From Flaccisagitta enflata (lineage: Eukaryota > Chaetognatha > Sagittoidea > Aphragmophora), in assembly GCA_965153355.1 (NCBI GenBank), contig OZ231127.1:95418001-95482000 (forward strand): a DNA stretch of 64,000 nt, given 5' to 3'. Both the position numbers and the translations under genes were made by a program. Below, in pieces: positions 53,626-64,000 of this stretch. The notes beneath the pieces were generated by a model, which was not told the DNA's origin, searched no databases, and saw only the letters and a list, made by a program, of their open reading frames with translations. The stretch's first letter is position 1. Each line of letters begins with the position of its first letter.

Positions 53626-54291
53626 ATGACTCGGCGTGATTGGCAGGAAAAGCTCCGTCAACTCAAAGAAATAAGCGAGAGGTACCACGCCGCCTTGAAA
53701 GAAAGAGAGAAACCTGAAAACATCGCGTTAATTGATTTGTATAATTCATTGCTTTCTGAATTAGTGGCTAATCTGAGTCTCTTTACCGACGACGATCGAG
53801 CTTTCATTGTTAGAGCTAATTTGGCCGAAAAGCTCCGCCAATTCAAAGTGATTAGTGTCAAGTACGATACATTCCTACAAGGCCGGGAAAATCCCAATGA
53901 CGATTTATCAGTAGTGGGCAATTCATTTAATTCACTACTCTCTGAATTACTATCGAATCTTAATCTGTTTAACCCAGAAGATAGAGAGTACATCGAAAAC
54001 GCGAAAAAGCGAACATACATCCCTCAAATCCGACGTCGGTTATCAAGAGCAAGGGACCGGGCCAATTCAAGGTCACGGTCCGAGTCACGGTCTACTCTTC
54101 CCTCAAGTGCAGAATTGTCTTTCGCTTCAACATCCGAAACCTCCGGTAACATGGGCGATCCAGCGGCAGCGGCCGCGGAAATTCAGAGGAAGAAAGACGA
54201 AGAAGAGGCTGCAGCCCGCTTCTTGCGAATTAAGCTCGATATGGCCGATGCCCAAGCCAAGGCCAAACAAGTTCAGCTCAAATTGGATTAA
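53626..54291 (+). CDS. BEL/Pao gag, N-terminal part up to a premature stop
   Basis: ATG at 53626 (MTRRDWQEKLRQ). Two related segments of about 65 residues (EKLRQLKEISERYH.. and EKLRQFKVISVKYD.., each followed by NSLLSEL) show an internal duplication. An Arg/Ser-rich stretch and a helical Ala/Glu/Lys region follow. A single TAA at 54289 breaks the frame. Confidence 0.85.
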   Translation: MTRRDWQEKLRQLKEISERYHAALKEREKPENIALIDLYNSLLSELVANLSLFTDDDRAFIVRANLAEKLRQFKVISVKYDTFLQGRENPNDDLSVVGNSFNSLLSELLSNLNLFNPEDREYIENAKKRTYIPQIRRRLSRARDRANSRSRSESRSTLPSSAELSFASTSETSGNMGDPAAAAAEIQRKKDEEEAAARFLRIKLDMADAQAKAKQVQLKLD

Positions 54292-55809
54292 AAGCAACGT
54301 GATCTAATGAAGAAAGCTATCGATGAAGGATTCGCTTCTCGCCTCAGTGAGTGTGTTGTCGACGACGATGGGCAATCATCCCATATCGCCGCCATTCTCT
54401 CTTCTTCCACCAACAGTGTTGGTCCTCTTGCCAACAGTGGAAACTCCTCGTCCGTGGATAAATTGGCCAAGATTCTCGGTGCTCAAAAGCTCAAGTCTTC
54501 AGTTCCAAAAGACAGCGAACGCTTTTCCGGCGGACAAATTGCCTACGCCCAATTTATCTCCAAATTCACCTCGGAGGTCATCAACGTTAGTGGCATATCC
54601 GACGACGAGAGATTCACGGCATTGCAAGAACGCACTACCGGCAAAGCGGGTAAGACAGTTGCCAATTTCATTTACGAGTCTGATAAGTCAGCAGCTCTTC
54701 TGAAAGCCTTAGAAGAGCTTGAATTCTTTTACGGAAGTAAAACCGCGAAAGCTGAATCTTATTTGGATAAAGTGTTGGAGGGAAAGGAAGTTCAGGCACA
54801 CTCAGTTGATAGTGTGAAACAGCTCATTCAGGAAATTCAAGATATGAGTTCGTTTGCAAGGGCAACAAAAGACGCGTCCTTTCTAGAACTGAAAGCCACA
54901 GTAGTGGCAATCGTCAAAAAGAGGCTCACTTTCAAGATGAAAGAGAGGTTCTCCTCGGCAACAAGTAAGGCTGAGACAAAGGGAGAGAAAGTAAATACTG
55001 ATTTCCTAATTAAGTTTCTGAAAGACTGGTTCTCCGACATTTCAAGGGACTTTGGCATTTCGAAGTTGGTCGAACATAAGAACCCCTCTTCATCCTCCTC
55101 TGTTTCCTCCCCTTCTACGAGTTTCAAACCAGGAGTGCGCGCAAGCCCCACTACAGTGAAAACAGGCTCGGGAACGACTCCCAAGGCCAGCGTTGGTGCT
55201 CTTCAAGCTCAAGGTTACTCTCTCTCTCAACAACAGCAAGTTCAACAGCCGCAGCAACCGCAGCAGCCGCGGCAATCTCGACAGCATTTCCGGCAGCAGC
55301 CGCGGCAGCAGTCTCCTCAGCAACAGCAACCTCAATGGACTCCAAGCAGCCTTCAATGGGGTCAACAGTCAGGTCAAGTGTATCAAGTCTGCCTTTATTG
55401 TTCAAATGAACATTTGCTTGATTCATGTTGCACATTCAGTCAGTTGAGTCTCACTCAGAGAAAGGATTTCATATTCAAGCAGCGCCTCTGTTTTAAATGT
55501 CTAAGTCGCAATCACCGCGCTAGTGAGTGTCCAAATCAAGTTCAATGCTTGCTTTGCAATCGAATTGGTCATCATACCTTACTTCATTCCAGTCCTCTTC
55601 CCTCTCAGACGACGAATGCAGCCAATTCCCAGTCCAGCGTGGCCAACCCTGCCCTATCTCAAATATCCAGACCTGGTGTTCAGAACCGGCTACTTCAACT
55701 TTCTGGGTCCCAAGCTCCAGCAAGCAATGTGGTAACCAACGCAGCCACTGCAAGCACTGCTGCCAACTGTGGCACAACCCCCCAACCAGGTGAATGTTTC
55801 GTTAGTTGA
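54292..55809 (+). pseudogene. BEL/Pao gag, C-terminal part after the stop
   Basis: Same frame as the upstream part. Contains helical gag sequence, a Ser/Pro/Gln-rich linker with (CAG/CAA) runs, and cysteine clusters of the zinc-knuckle type (VCLYCSNEHLLDSC, CFKCLSRNHRASEC, CLLCNRIGHHTLLH). Overlaps the pol frame by 41 nt, pol being in the +1 frame. Intact apart from the upstream stop. Confidence 0.85.
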
Positions 55810-58800
55810 ATCAAGTGTTGATTTCTGTTTTCGGCCCATTTTCGCAATGAAGGTTGGTCTCCCTAATGGTCAGTCAGTTATGGCCTACGGTTTATTTGAT
55901 ACTGGCTCCAATAAAACTTTGGTCAGTAAGGAATTTCAACAGCAGTACAGAGTCAAGACTAGCAAGCAGTTTGTGACTCTCAATGGTCTCGGAACAATCT
56001 CTTCCGGCCAAAGGGAAATTGCCAAGATTTCTCTCCAGTCCTTGGTGGATCCCAACGCCGGTGCCTTCGAAGTCGAAGCTTTCGTAGTAGAGTCCCTTCC
56101 AGTCAACGGATCCCACATCGCCAGACAGGTTCATGTGAAGCAATATGATTACATGAAGGATGTTGAGTTGATTGAATTACCTGTCAATAACGTATCAATT
56201 CTCATTGGCACTGATATGGCTGCCGCCTTTGTTCCTTTCGAGACTCGCCATTCAGATGCATCGTCCCCCTTAGCTCTAAAAACTCCCTATGGTTGGTCAT
56301 TGATGGGCCCAACTGGTGGCGCCGCCTCAAAGGCTGCGTGGGTAGCTCTTGTTACGGTGGATGAAGGTCGCCGCCTCAATGAACAGTTGGAGCAGATGTT
56401 CCGTGCTGACTTTCCCGATTCGCCATCGACAAAGTTGGGACGATCTCTCAAAGATCAACAAGCTGAGAAGATTATGCAAGATGGTTGCAAGTTTGTAGAT
56501 GGTCGCTACGAGATTCCTCTCCTTTGGGACAAAGGCCGTGAAGCAACAGCGGCGATGATCCCCAGCGCCGCATCCGAAGTCACTGCAAAGACCCGCACTC
56601 TCAAGATGGCGAAGAGGCTTTGCAATTCTCCTCACCTCAAAAAGGTAGTTGAAGATTCAATTGAAAAGTTATTGAAGGAAGGTTGGGCTGAAGTGGTGCC
56701 TAACCCAGGCCTTAAGTCCGATCTCACATGGTATCTCCCTGCAGTTCTTAGTGAAAGAAAAGGGAAGCATAGATTTTGTCTTGATGGTGCTGCCACGTCC
56801 TGTGGCGTGAGCCTCAATTCCATGTTGCTCACAGGTGAGGGACCCATGGTCACCATTTTCAACGCCCTCTCGAATGCGAGGCGTTACGATTATTTTGCTT
56901 GCGGTGATACAGCTGCCTTCTTTCACCAAGTTCTTATCCCCCCCGAAGATCGAGACGCTCTTAGGTTCTTTCGGTGGATTCCCGGTCAAGAGGACAAGTT
57001 GGAATGCATCCGCATGCTCCGGAACATCTTCGGCGCTGCCTGCTCCTATTCGATATTCTCATTTGCAAATCGGCGCAATGCAGAGGATCATGGTGGCGAT
57101 TTCTCCCAAGAAGTTGTCAACGCCATTCTTCGAGCGTACGTGGATGATGTCCCAACATCCTCTCCAACTCAGGAAAGTTCAATTGCTTTGGTTAAAGGTT
57201 TGATTGAGCTTTGTGCCAAAGGAGGATTCACCCTCACAAAATTCATTTCAAATTGTCCTGCAGTCTTGGAATCCATTCACCCAGAGCTTCGAAAAGATGG
57301 CTTCAAGGATCCAAATGGTAACCTCCCAGAAACATCGGTCCTTGGCGTCGCCTACGATCCCAACAAAGATACTTTTTGCGTCAAGTTGCCGGCAAAAAGT
57401 GGTGGGGGTGCCTGGAATCGTAAACGCGTCCTCTCTGTCGTCATGAGTATCTTCGATCCCTTGGGCCAAGTGGCGCCGTACACGCTGATTGGGAAGAAGA
57501 TCAACCAAAAGCTTTGCGCCCTGAAGATCGGCTGGGATGATCCCCTTCCACCCGACATCGATGAAGAGATGGATACATGGTATGGTCAAATTGAAAATTT
57601 GAAATTGTTGCCCATCGCCCGTTCATTTGGTCTTTCGTATCATGGTCAAAAGGTCATTCTTCACATTTTCTCCGACGCATCCATCTTCGGATATGGTGCC
57701 GTCGGCTTCTTCGTCGTTGAAGACACAGGAAAGGTCATTTGGGTCGCCGCCAAGGCGCGGGTGTCGCCCCTCAAGGAATCCAACGTGGATGTGAATGGAA
57801 GTGTTCCAAGGCTGGAACTCCAATCCGCCGTCACCGGGGTTGAACTTGCCACGCAGATCCGTGAAGACATCGACGTCAAGATCAGCAGGGAAGTGTACCA
57901 TACTGATTCTACCACGGTTTACTTTTGGATTCAGAACGAAGATGCCAAGCATCCTGTTTTTGTGGCAAATCGCCTCAACCGTATCCGTTTAACTTCATCA
58001 GATTCTCCTCCCCGTCAGTTTCGTTGGGTGCCTACACATCTAAATCCTGCAGATGTGGTCTCTCGTGGCGCCATGCCTGATGACGCAAAAGCCTGGAAGC
58101 TTTTCTACGAAGGTCCAAGTTACATCGCTTGCCCTGAAGAAGAATGGCCATCCCTTCCAACCCCTGAAGAAGCAACGGTGGGGGCATCGGAAGTTGAGGA
58201 AACCCCTCCATCCCAGGAAAGTAGCAAGGTTGAATCATTCATGGCCAAATTGTTACGTAAGAAAAGTGATTTCCAGTCTGTCAAACGCATTGTTTGTTAT
58301 GTTTTACGATTTACGGACAAGCTCCGTCACAAGAATGAGGAAACCCCTAATCTTGTCTTTACGTCCTCTCCCAGCGCAGCTGAGATGCGCAACGCCAAAG
58401 CGAAGCTCATTTTGGATGGTCAGCATCGCTATTTTGGTCCGGAAGTCAAAGTTCTTTCTAAGCAAGATTCACGGCAGATCAAGAGGATTCTCAACAGGTC
58501 GGCTTCATCGTTGCGCCAATTAGCGCCATTTGTTGACAATGTTGGTTATTTGCGTGTTGGTGGAAGACTTGGTCAGGGTGAGGAGTCTTGGGAAGTCAAG
58601 CATCCAATCATTCTGCATCATGATGATCCTTTGGTAAACCACCTGATCTATTCCTCCCACATCGAGAATGGACACGCAGGAGTCGAGTTCGTCCTCTCCG
58701 ACCTTCGTCAACTTTCTGGATCCTCAAAGGCCGTCAAGCCGTCAAGAAGGTGGTGTGGCGCTGCCTCGAATGCCGCTGCCGCTATCGTCGTCCAGAGCAG

Positions 58801-58969
58801 CAGCAGATGGCACCTCTTCCCACTTATCGTTTGGACATCGCACCGCCATTTCAAGATACTGCGGTGGATCTCTTCGGCCCCATCTCAGTTAAGTCGGGTC
58901 GCTATGGGAAGAAAGTCTGGGTTGCGCTATTCTGTTGTATGCGCATCCGCGCAGTATACATGGATGTAA
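55769..58969 (+). CDS. BEL/Pao pol: protease, reverse transcriptase, RNase H, integrase N-part
   Basis: The aspartic protease motif DTGSN is near residue 44. Reverse transcriptase spans about residues 300-560, with YVDD near 457-460. RNase H has FSDASIFGYGAV (about 633) and HTDSTTVYFW (about 711). The integrase zinc-binding start (HHDDPLVNHL.., HIENGHAG) is near 950-970. The true frame is lost near 58710; the residues after that in this frame are out of frame. How pol is expressed relative to gag (frame +1, 41-nt overlap) is unknown. Confidence 0.9.
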   Translation: MAQPPNQVNVSLVESSVDFCFRPIFAMKVGLPNGQSVMAYGLFDTGSNKTLVSKEFQQQYRVKTSKQFVTLNGLGTISSGQREIAKISLQSLVDPNAGAFEVEAFVVESLPVNGSHIARQVHVKQYDYMKDVELIELPVNNVSILIGTDMAAAFVPFETRHSDASSPLALKTPYGWSLMGPTGGAASKAAWVALVTVDEGRRLNEQLEQMFRADFPDSPSTKLGRSLKDQQAEKIMQDGCKFVDGRYEIPLLWDKGREATAAMIPSAASEVTAKTRTLKMAKRLCNSPHLKKVVEDSIEKLLKEGWAEVVPNPGLKSDLTWYLPAVLSERKGKHRFCLDGAATSCGVSLNSMLLTGEGPMVTIFNALSNARRYDYFACGDTAAFFHQVLIPPEDRDALRFFRWIPGQEDKLECIRMLRNIFGAACSYSIFSFANRRNAEDHGGDFSQEVVNAILRAYVDDVPTSSPTQESSIALVKGLIELCAKGGFTLTKFISNCPAVLESIHPELRKDGFKDPNGNLPETSVLGVAYDPNKDTFCVKLPAKSGGGAWNRKRVLSVVMSIFDPLGQVAPYTLIGKKINQKLCALKIGWDDPLPPDIDEEMDTWYGQIENLKLLPIARSFGLSYHGQKVILHIFSDASIFGYGAVGFFVVEDTGKVIWVAAKARVSPLKESNVDVNGSVPRLELQSAVTGVELATQIREDIDVKISREVYHTDSTTVYFWIQNEDAKHPVFVANRLNRIRLTSSDSPPRQFRWVPTHLNPADVVSRGAMPDDAKAWKLFYEGPSYIACPEEEWPSLPTPEEATVGASEVEETPPSQESSKVESFMAKLLRKKSDFQSVKRIVCYVLRFTDKLRHKNEETPNLVFTSSPSAAEMRNAKAKLILDGQHRYFGPEVKVLSKQDSRQIKRILNRSASSLRQLAPFVDNVGYLRVGGRLGQGEESWEVKHPIILHHDDPLVNHLIYSSHIENGHAGVEFVLSDLRQLSGSSKAVKPSRRWCGAASNAAAAIVVQSSSRWHLFPLIVWTSHRHFKILRWISSAPSQLSRVAMGRKSGLRYSVVCASAQYTWM

Positions 58970-59799
58970 TCAAGGATATCGAAGCTGAAACGTTCATTGA
59001 TGTTCTACAAAGATTCCACTCTTTCTACCCGTCTCTCAAGCGCCTCCACAGCGACTGTGGAACTAATTTCGTCGGCGCTGACAACCTGCTCCGCAAGATG
59101 CTGTCGGAGTGGAAAGGTGGAGATCAGCAACCCTCTGCTCCACAAGGAATCGATTGGCATTTCATTCCGCCTCATGCGCCGCACCAAGGAGGTGCATGGG
59201 AGCGAATCGTTGGCGTCGTCAAGAAGACTATCGCCGGCCTCAGCCATGGTGATATCGAGTATGAACGTTTTCGTACCATCGTCCAAATTGCTGCCGGCAT
59301 CGTCAATAGGTGGCCCTTGACTCGGTATTCCGCCGACGCTCAAGATTGCCGTCCGTTGACGCCGGCGCACTTCCTCAATCCGGCAATGACAAAGACTGTC
59401 AATTCCTCGGATGTCCTTCCAGCTGTGCCGCTCAGTGGATCTGAGCTGCGCCGCTCCAAAGATTCTCTCCGTCCTTTCGTCGACACGTTTTGGCAACGTT
59501 GGAGATCCGAGTACATTGCCAGCCTTCAGAAGCGTTCCAAGTGGTTGTCACGCTCGCCGAACATTAAGATCGGTGACTTAGTCCTTCTCGTGGATGAAGC
59601 GCATCCCCGGGAAACTTGGCCTCTCGCGTTAGTGATGGACACTATTACCAGTGAAGATGGTTTGGTGCGTCGTGTGCTGCTGCGCACATCGTTGAACCGG
59701 TCCCTTGAAAGAGACATTCGCAAGATAGTCCTCCTTGAACGTGAAGGTGATGACGAGAAGGTGGAGGAATTGATTGTTGATGGTGGAGGCAATGAGTAG
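58714..59799 (+). pseudogene. BEL/Pao integrase catalytic part, shifted frame
   Basis: Continues pol in another frame after a one-nucleotide indel near 58710. Contains the zinc CxxC (CLEC), the three catalytic acids in VDLFGPI, HSDCGTNFVGA and GGAWERIVGV, and a C-terminal basic region with LVDEAHPRETWPLALV. Stop at 59797. The long open frame argues that the shift is recent. Confidence 0.9.
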
Positions 59800-59978
59800 T
59801 GTCGCCTAATATTGTTTCGTCACAATTACCGTGCAAACCGTCGAAGATTCGTACATTGCCATGTGATCATTGTATATTCATTGATGTCATATCGCATTGG
59901 AATTTGGTTTATTGTAGTTAGTGTTATGACCATGTAGTAGAATGTATCTAAGGTATTATCTGGCATTCTAGGTGGGGG

Positions 59979-60531
59979 TATATGATCTTTTGTCTATCTT
60001 TTCATACGTTATCGTCGTTGCCATGAATATTTCCTTATTTGGTGGCGCTGCAGTCGCTCAAGCGTGAGCGCGTTAGTTTTTAGCTTGATTTGTTATTGTT
60101 CGAGCTTACCTGTCGTGTCCGAGCCTCTCATTGGTCAGATTAGTCCTAGGTGAGGAGACCTTTGAGCTGACCTCTTGTCATTGGTCAACTTACCTTTAGT
60201 CACGCGGTAGCGCCTGAGAGTTGGTAACACCCCACATCTTTATAAGCGATTGTTTGGTCTAGCAATTCAGTATTCGGCAGTGAGGCCTAAAAGGTAACTA
60301 TTTCTTGTAGTATTGTCATGATTTAGTATTGCGTCTCTGTACTTTTCTAATGTTTTCTTTAGCAAGTGTATTTATGAGTTTAACCATTCTGTCCTCCAGA
60401 TTTGACGTCTTCTACATCGCTATCGTTTCTTATGGTTGTCAATACATCCTTCTATGGTCATCATTTGGTTGTCATTCCTTCGTCCGCGAAATTAGCAAGC
60501 CAAATACGCAAATGGCCTAGCCATTACTAAA
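59979..60531 (+). repeat. 3' LTR
   Basis: Preceded by a purine-rich AGGTGGGGG tract, the likely polypurine tract for plus-strand priming. Same length as the 5' LTR. Confidence 0.95.
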
Positions 60532-60662
60532 ATGTTTCTAATGTATACCATAAATTATGATTTCAAATATATTTTTGATTATAAACTATCTTTTAAAATA
60601 CATAGGTTATAATGATTTTTTTTCAAATTTGATTAAATGCAGCACAGTGGTGTTTCAATGAG

Positions 60663-60868
60663 TTTAGTCACGTGCTACGCGACTCTACACCTCGCCCTGT
60701 TGGTCCGTTGGTCTGTTGGTCCGTCTGTCAGTCTGTCACACTTTATTTTTTATTTTTTTTTTTTTGCGTTTTTTAGCCTCACTGCTCATGCCCAAATGAT
60801 CAAGTGACTTAAAATACGGCCCCTGCCCACCCTTATGCGACCAGGGGTGCCGTGTAACCGACCTTGTT
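60663..60868 (+). mobile_element. covarying-hairpin element, family A
   Basis: TTTAG, hairpin GTCACGTGCTACGCGAC, CTCTACACCTCGCCCTG, (TTGGTCCG)n, CACTTTA, CTGCCCACCCTTATGCGACC, GGGGTGCCGTGTAACCGACC, TTGTT. The 3' word is partly decayed. Confidence 0.85.
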
Positions 60869-60913
60869 TGATTTCATAAAAACTTCTTTTTTTATGTATC
60901 ATCTTTTTTTTTC

Positions 60914-61050
60914 TTTTTAGATGCGTCCACGCATCTCTATAAGAGGCTTAGTCCGTCCGTTGGTCGGTTGGTTGGTCCGTCACGCTCGAGTTGAAAACGA
61001 TCGCAAACGATCGCAAAGTTGATTTCATCATTTTAGGTTTGACTGGGCAT
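60914..61050 (+). mobile_element. covarying-hairpin element, family C, 3' part replaced by microsatellites
   Basis: TTTTTAG, hairpin GATGCGTCCACGCATC at 60920-60935, CTCTATAAGAGGCTTAGTCC, GTTGGTCGGTTGG, CGCTCGAGTTGAAAACGATC. The (GA)n that follows corresponds to the internal (GA)n of the complete copy at 14322; the 3' terminal word is not found. Confidence 0.8.
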
Positions 61051-61051
61051 G

Positions 61052-61847
<796 letters not shown>

Positions 61848-62037
61848 CTTTGACTCGTTCTCGCTCTCTCTGTTTTTCTCATTCATATCTTTTTTTTTAT
61901 CCTCCCCCTCTTTATCCTTTAAAGCTCTAGCTACTCACTTTCACTCCCTCACATACATATTCCTCCTCTTCCTCCTCCTCTTTTTTGTCTTTCACTCACT
62001 CGAACTTTTTCTCCTCCCCTCACCGAAACTCTCATTA

Positions 62038-63273
62038 CAGGGTGTACCAACTCAGTTGTAACATAAAGAATCGATGTATCTCAGCTTCTAGAGAAGATAA
62101 TCCTATTCTGAAAAAAGTTCCAAAGAGCTCTTAAAAAACAATTTTTACTCATGCCAAGGAAATAGATTAATCCTGTAAAAATTGTACACATTCACAACCT
62201 AAAGTAAAGCAGCTTTTTCTCATAATACAAAATTGACTGCTTTTGCCCATGGATACTGTTTCTTTAAAAGGCTCTTATTCCTGAACGAATTGAGCTACAG
62301 ACCTCAGATCGGTCTCAAATCAAAGATTTTTAGCTATAGTCTTTGGACCCAATAACAAACATCCTCAAAATCGTGACGTTTTTGCATTTGTTTCCTTCAA
62401 AACCATGTTTTGAAAAAAACCCTCAATTTTCATAAGCATGATTTTGGCAAAAATCACAGTATTTTATAGAAAAAAATGTGAATTTTTCTGTGAATTCTCT
62501 TTAATTACATAAAATATGTTTGTTTTTAGTCCAACTTGACATGTTTTGTCAAATATTTTAGAAAAAAGAGTCTAACAAAGAGAAATTGATATCAGAAATC
62601 AATAGAAAATAGAAAAATTATAGCAAAAAGGCATATACTTCCAAGCCTTTTTTCTACTACTGTTTATACCTTCCCATAAGTTTTCTCCTATCAACAGTCA
62701 GTCCCAATTCCGCATTCATCCATATGCCCATATCTCATCATGTTACGAGATAAAGCAACTTTGGTTATTTGGGCATATTTCGATGTATCTAAATATGACT
62801 TTCGTCTTTCCCTTTTTGCTATGCCACTCAAAATGGAGTAGCAAAGCAATTTCCAAGATCTGATCTTATTTACTTTGTTTTTTTGTGCCCAATACTTGAA
62901 TAATCAGCTGAGGTTACAAATTTGGAAGGATTAACAAAATACAAGGATATGATTGAATGGTACATGTTTCACAAAATTTTTGGAGACCATTAACGTTACA
63001 AACTGCTATGGAATTCATTCAGAATTTACCAAAGCCACAATCGAGTAAATCTAACTTTTGTAAGTCACATTTGGATATACCGAAATATGCCCAGATGGAG
63101 AAAGTTTTGGTTTTCTGAAATATGTTGAGATACGAGCATATGGATGAATAAGGAACTGGGACTGACTGTGAAGCAAAAATCGTTTTTCAAAAGCTCTTTA
63201 GAACTATTATATATATCATCTTTTTTAGAAGCAGAGATACATCTTTATGTTACAACTGAGTTGGTACACCCTG
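62038..63273. mobile_element. TA-flanked element with CAGGGTGTACC ends, 1.24 kb
   Basis: Ends CAGGGTGTACCAACTCAGTT / AACTGAGTTGGTACACCCTG between TA dinucleotides (62036-62037, 63274-63275). No transposase frame seen. Internal inverted words (GTCCCAATTCCGCATTCATC against GGATGAATAAGGAACTGGGA) suggest a further palindrome at 62700-63165. Confidence 0.8.
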
Positions 63274-63509
63274 TATGTTTATTTCTCATTCTTTCTACTC
63301 TTCTTCCTCCTCCTCTCCTTTGTCTTTCACGCATTCAAATTTTCATAATTTCTTCTTCCTCTTTATTTTTCACCCAGTCACACAAAATTGATTACATAAA
63401 TTGAAAAAAAACAACACACAAGAATATTATAAACTAAATATCAATACTCAATACAATTGCTCATGCCTGATGATATATATAAGTGGATGATATATACAAG
63501 TGGATGATA

Positions 63510-63765
63510 TATATAAGTGGAAGCGGAAGCTTTCAACGCGTCCGCTTCCGCCTCCACTCTATCTGCTTCCGCTTCCGCTTCCGCTTCCATAGAATTTTTA
63601 ATTTCCGCTTTCGCCTCTGCTTCCACCAAAATTCTGAAAAATGCTTCTGCTTCCACTTCACTAAACTTTTACAAACCGCTTCCGCTTTTGCTTCTGCTTC
63701 CAGTAAGAAAGTGCTGCTTCCACCCACTTCCGCTTCCGCTTCCGCTTCCGCTTCCAGATCACTAG
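63510..63765. repeat. degenerate 6-bp CTTCCG repeat (sister of 52040)
   Basis: GCTTCCGCTTCTGCTTCC units on both sides of AT-rich interruptions; ends CTTCCAGATCACT. Frames reading SASASA or AEAEAE are repeat artefacts. Confidence 0.8.
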
Positions 63766-64000
63766 TTTCAGGACCCTGATGGTACATATCTAATAAAAAT
63801 GAAATCTGTTTTGGGGCTCTTTATAAGATAAAAAAAAAAATAGTACTGTTTTGTTACATTTTTCACCATAACTCTTTGTGATTGGGTTTTTCACTAGTTT
63901 TGTGTGCAGATCTGATAGTGGTTTCCAGTATGTTTGATATGTCACACTATATGCTTTTGCAAAAGAAACAAAAAGTTAATTTTGCCGATTAAACATTGTT
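63766..64000. other. unassigned right edge
   Basis: AT-rich sequence. I see no gene or repeat in it. Confidence 0.5.

Larger units (their letters stand above)
52423..60531 (+). mobile_element. BEL/Pao LTR retrotransposon, nearly complete, defective
   Basis: 8.1 kb. Two 553-bp LTRs flank gag and pol; 5-bp target duplication ATGTT (52418-52422, 60532-60536). Pol order is protease, reverse transcriptase, RNase H, integrase. BEL/Pao assignment rests on the gag zinc-knuckle region, the YVDD catalytic box and the integrase sequence style. No envelope gene is seen. Two breaks (gag stop, pol frameshift) make this copy non-autonomous. It lies about 410 bp downstream of the hevein-domain gene block. 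Confidence 0.95.

Noticed and set aside
54837-57952. Antisense ORFs across gag and pol
   Set aside because: Shadows of the retrotransposon coding frames.

Overview
The window is eukaryotic and metazoan. It has GT-AG introns with matching phases, animal extracellular-matrix repeats, a BEL/Pao LTR retrotransposon, Tc1/mariner, hAT-, piggyBac- and pogo-like DNA elements, and very dense microsatellites and minisatellites. I read it as an invertebrate with a repeat-rich genome and cannot name the species.

Minus strand, 0.35-33.3 kb: eleven internal exons of a FRAS1/FREM-type protein with CSPG repeats. The exons join in order with matching splice phases, so they can be called although several are short. 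Both ends of the gene lie outside what I can see. Its largest intron (6.45-24.22 kb) holds a second gene on the plus strand (9.97-16.53 kb), which encodes a polyQ, membrane-anchored P-loop protein with helicase-like motifs. That gene's own second intron holds a palindromic array of about 670-bp monomers with a Tc1 transposase relic.

Plus strand, 47.5-52.0 kb: a gene for a type II membrane protein with an eight-cysteine hevein-type (chitin-binding type 1) domain. Its last exon is uncertain. A young BEL/Pao element follows (52.42-60.53 kb): 553-bp LTRs differing at about 8 positions, target duplication ATGTT, gag with one in-frame stop, pol with one frameshift. The remainder (33-47 kb and 60.5-64 kb) is nested mobile elements and simple repeats.

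Two patterns stand out. First, splice sites of the FREM-type gene are embedded in tandem arrays: three arrays repeat the 3' end of an exon together with its GT donor, one repeats an acceptor, and microsatellites serve as polypyrimidine tracts or begin right after donors. Second, more than twenty copies of a short mobile element occur, in families that share an architecture but carry different terminal words. A roughly 9-nt word at the 5' end is matched by its complement both in an adjacent hairpin and near the 3' end, and all three change together between families. I do not recognise this as a described element type.
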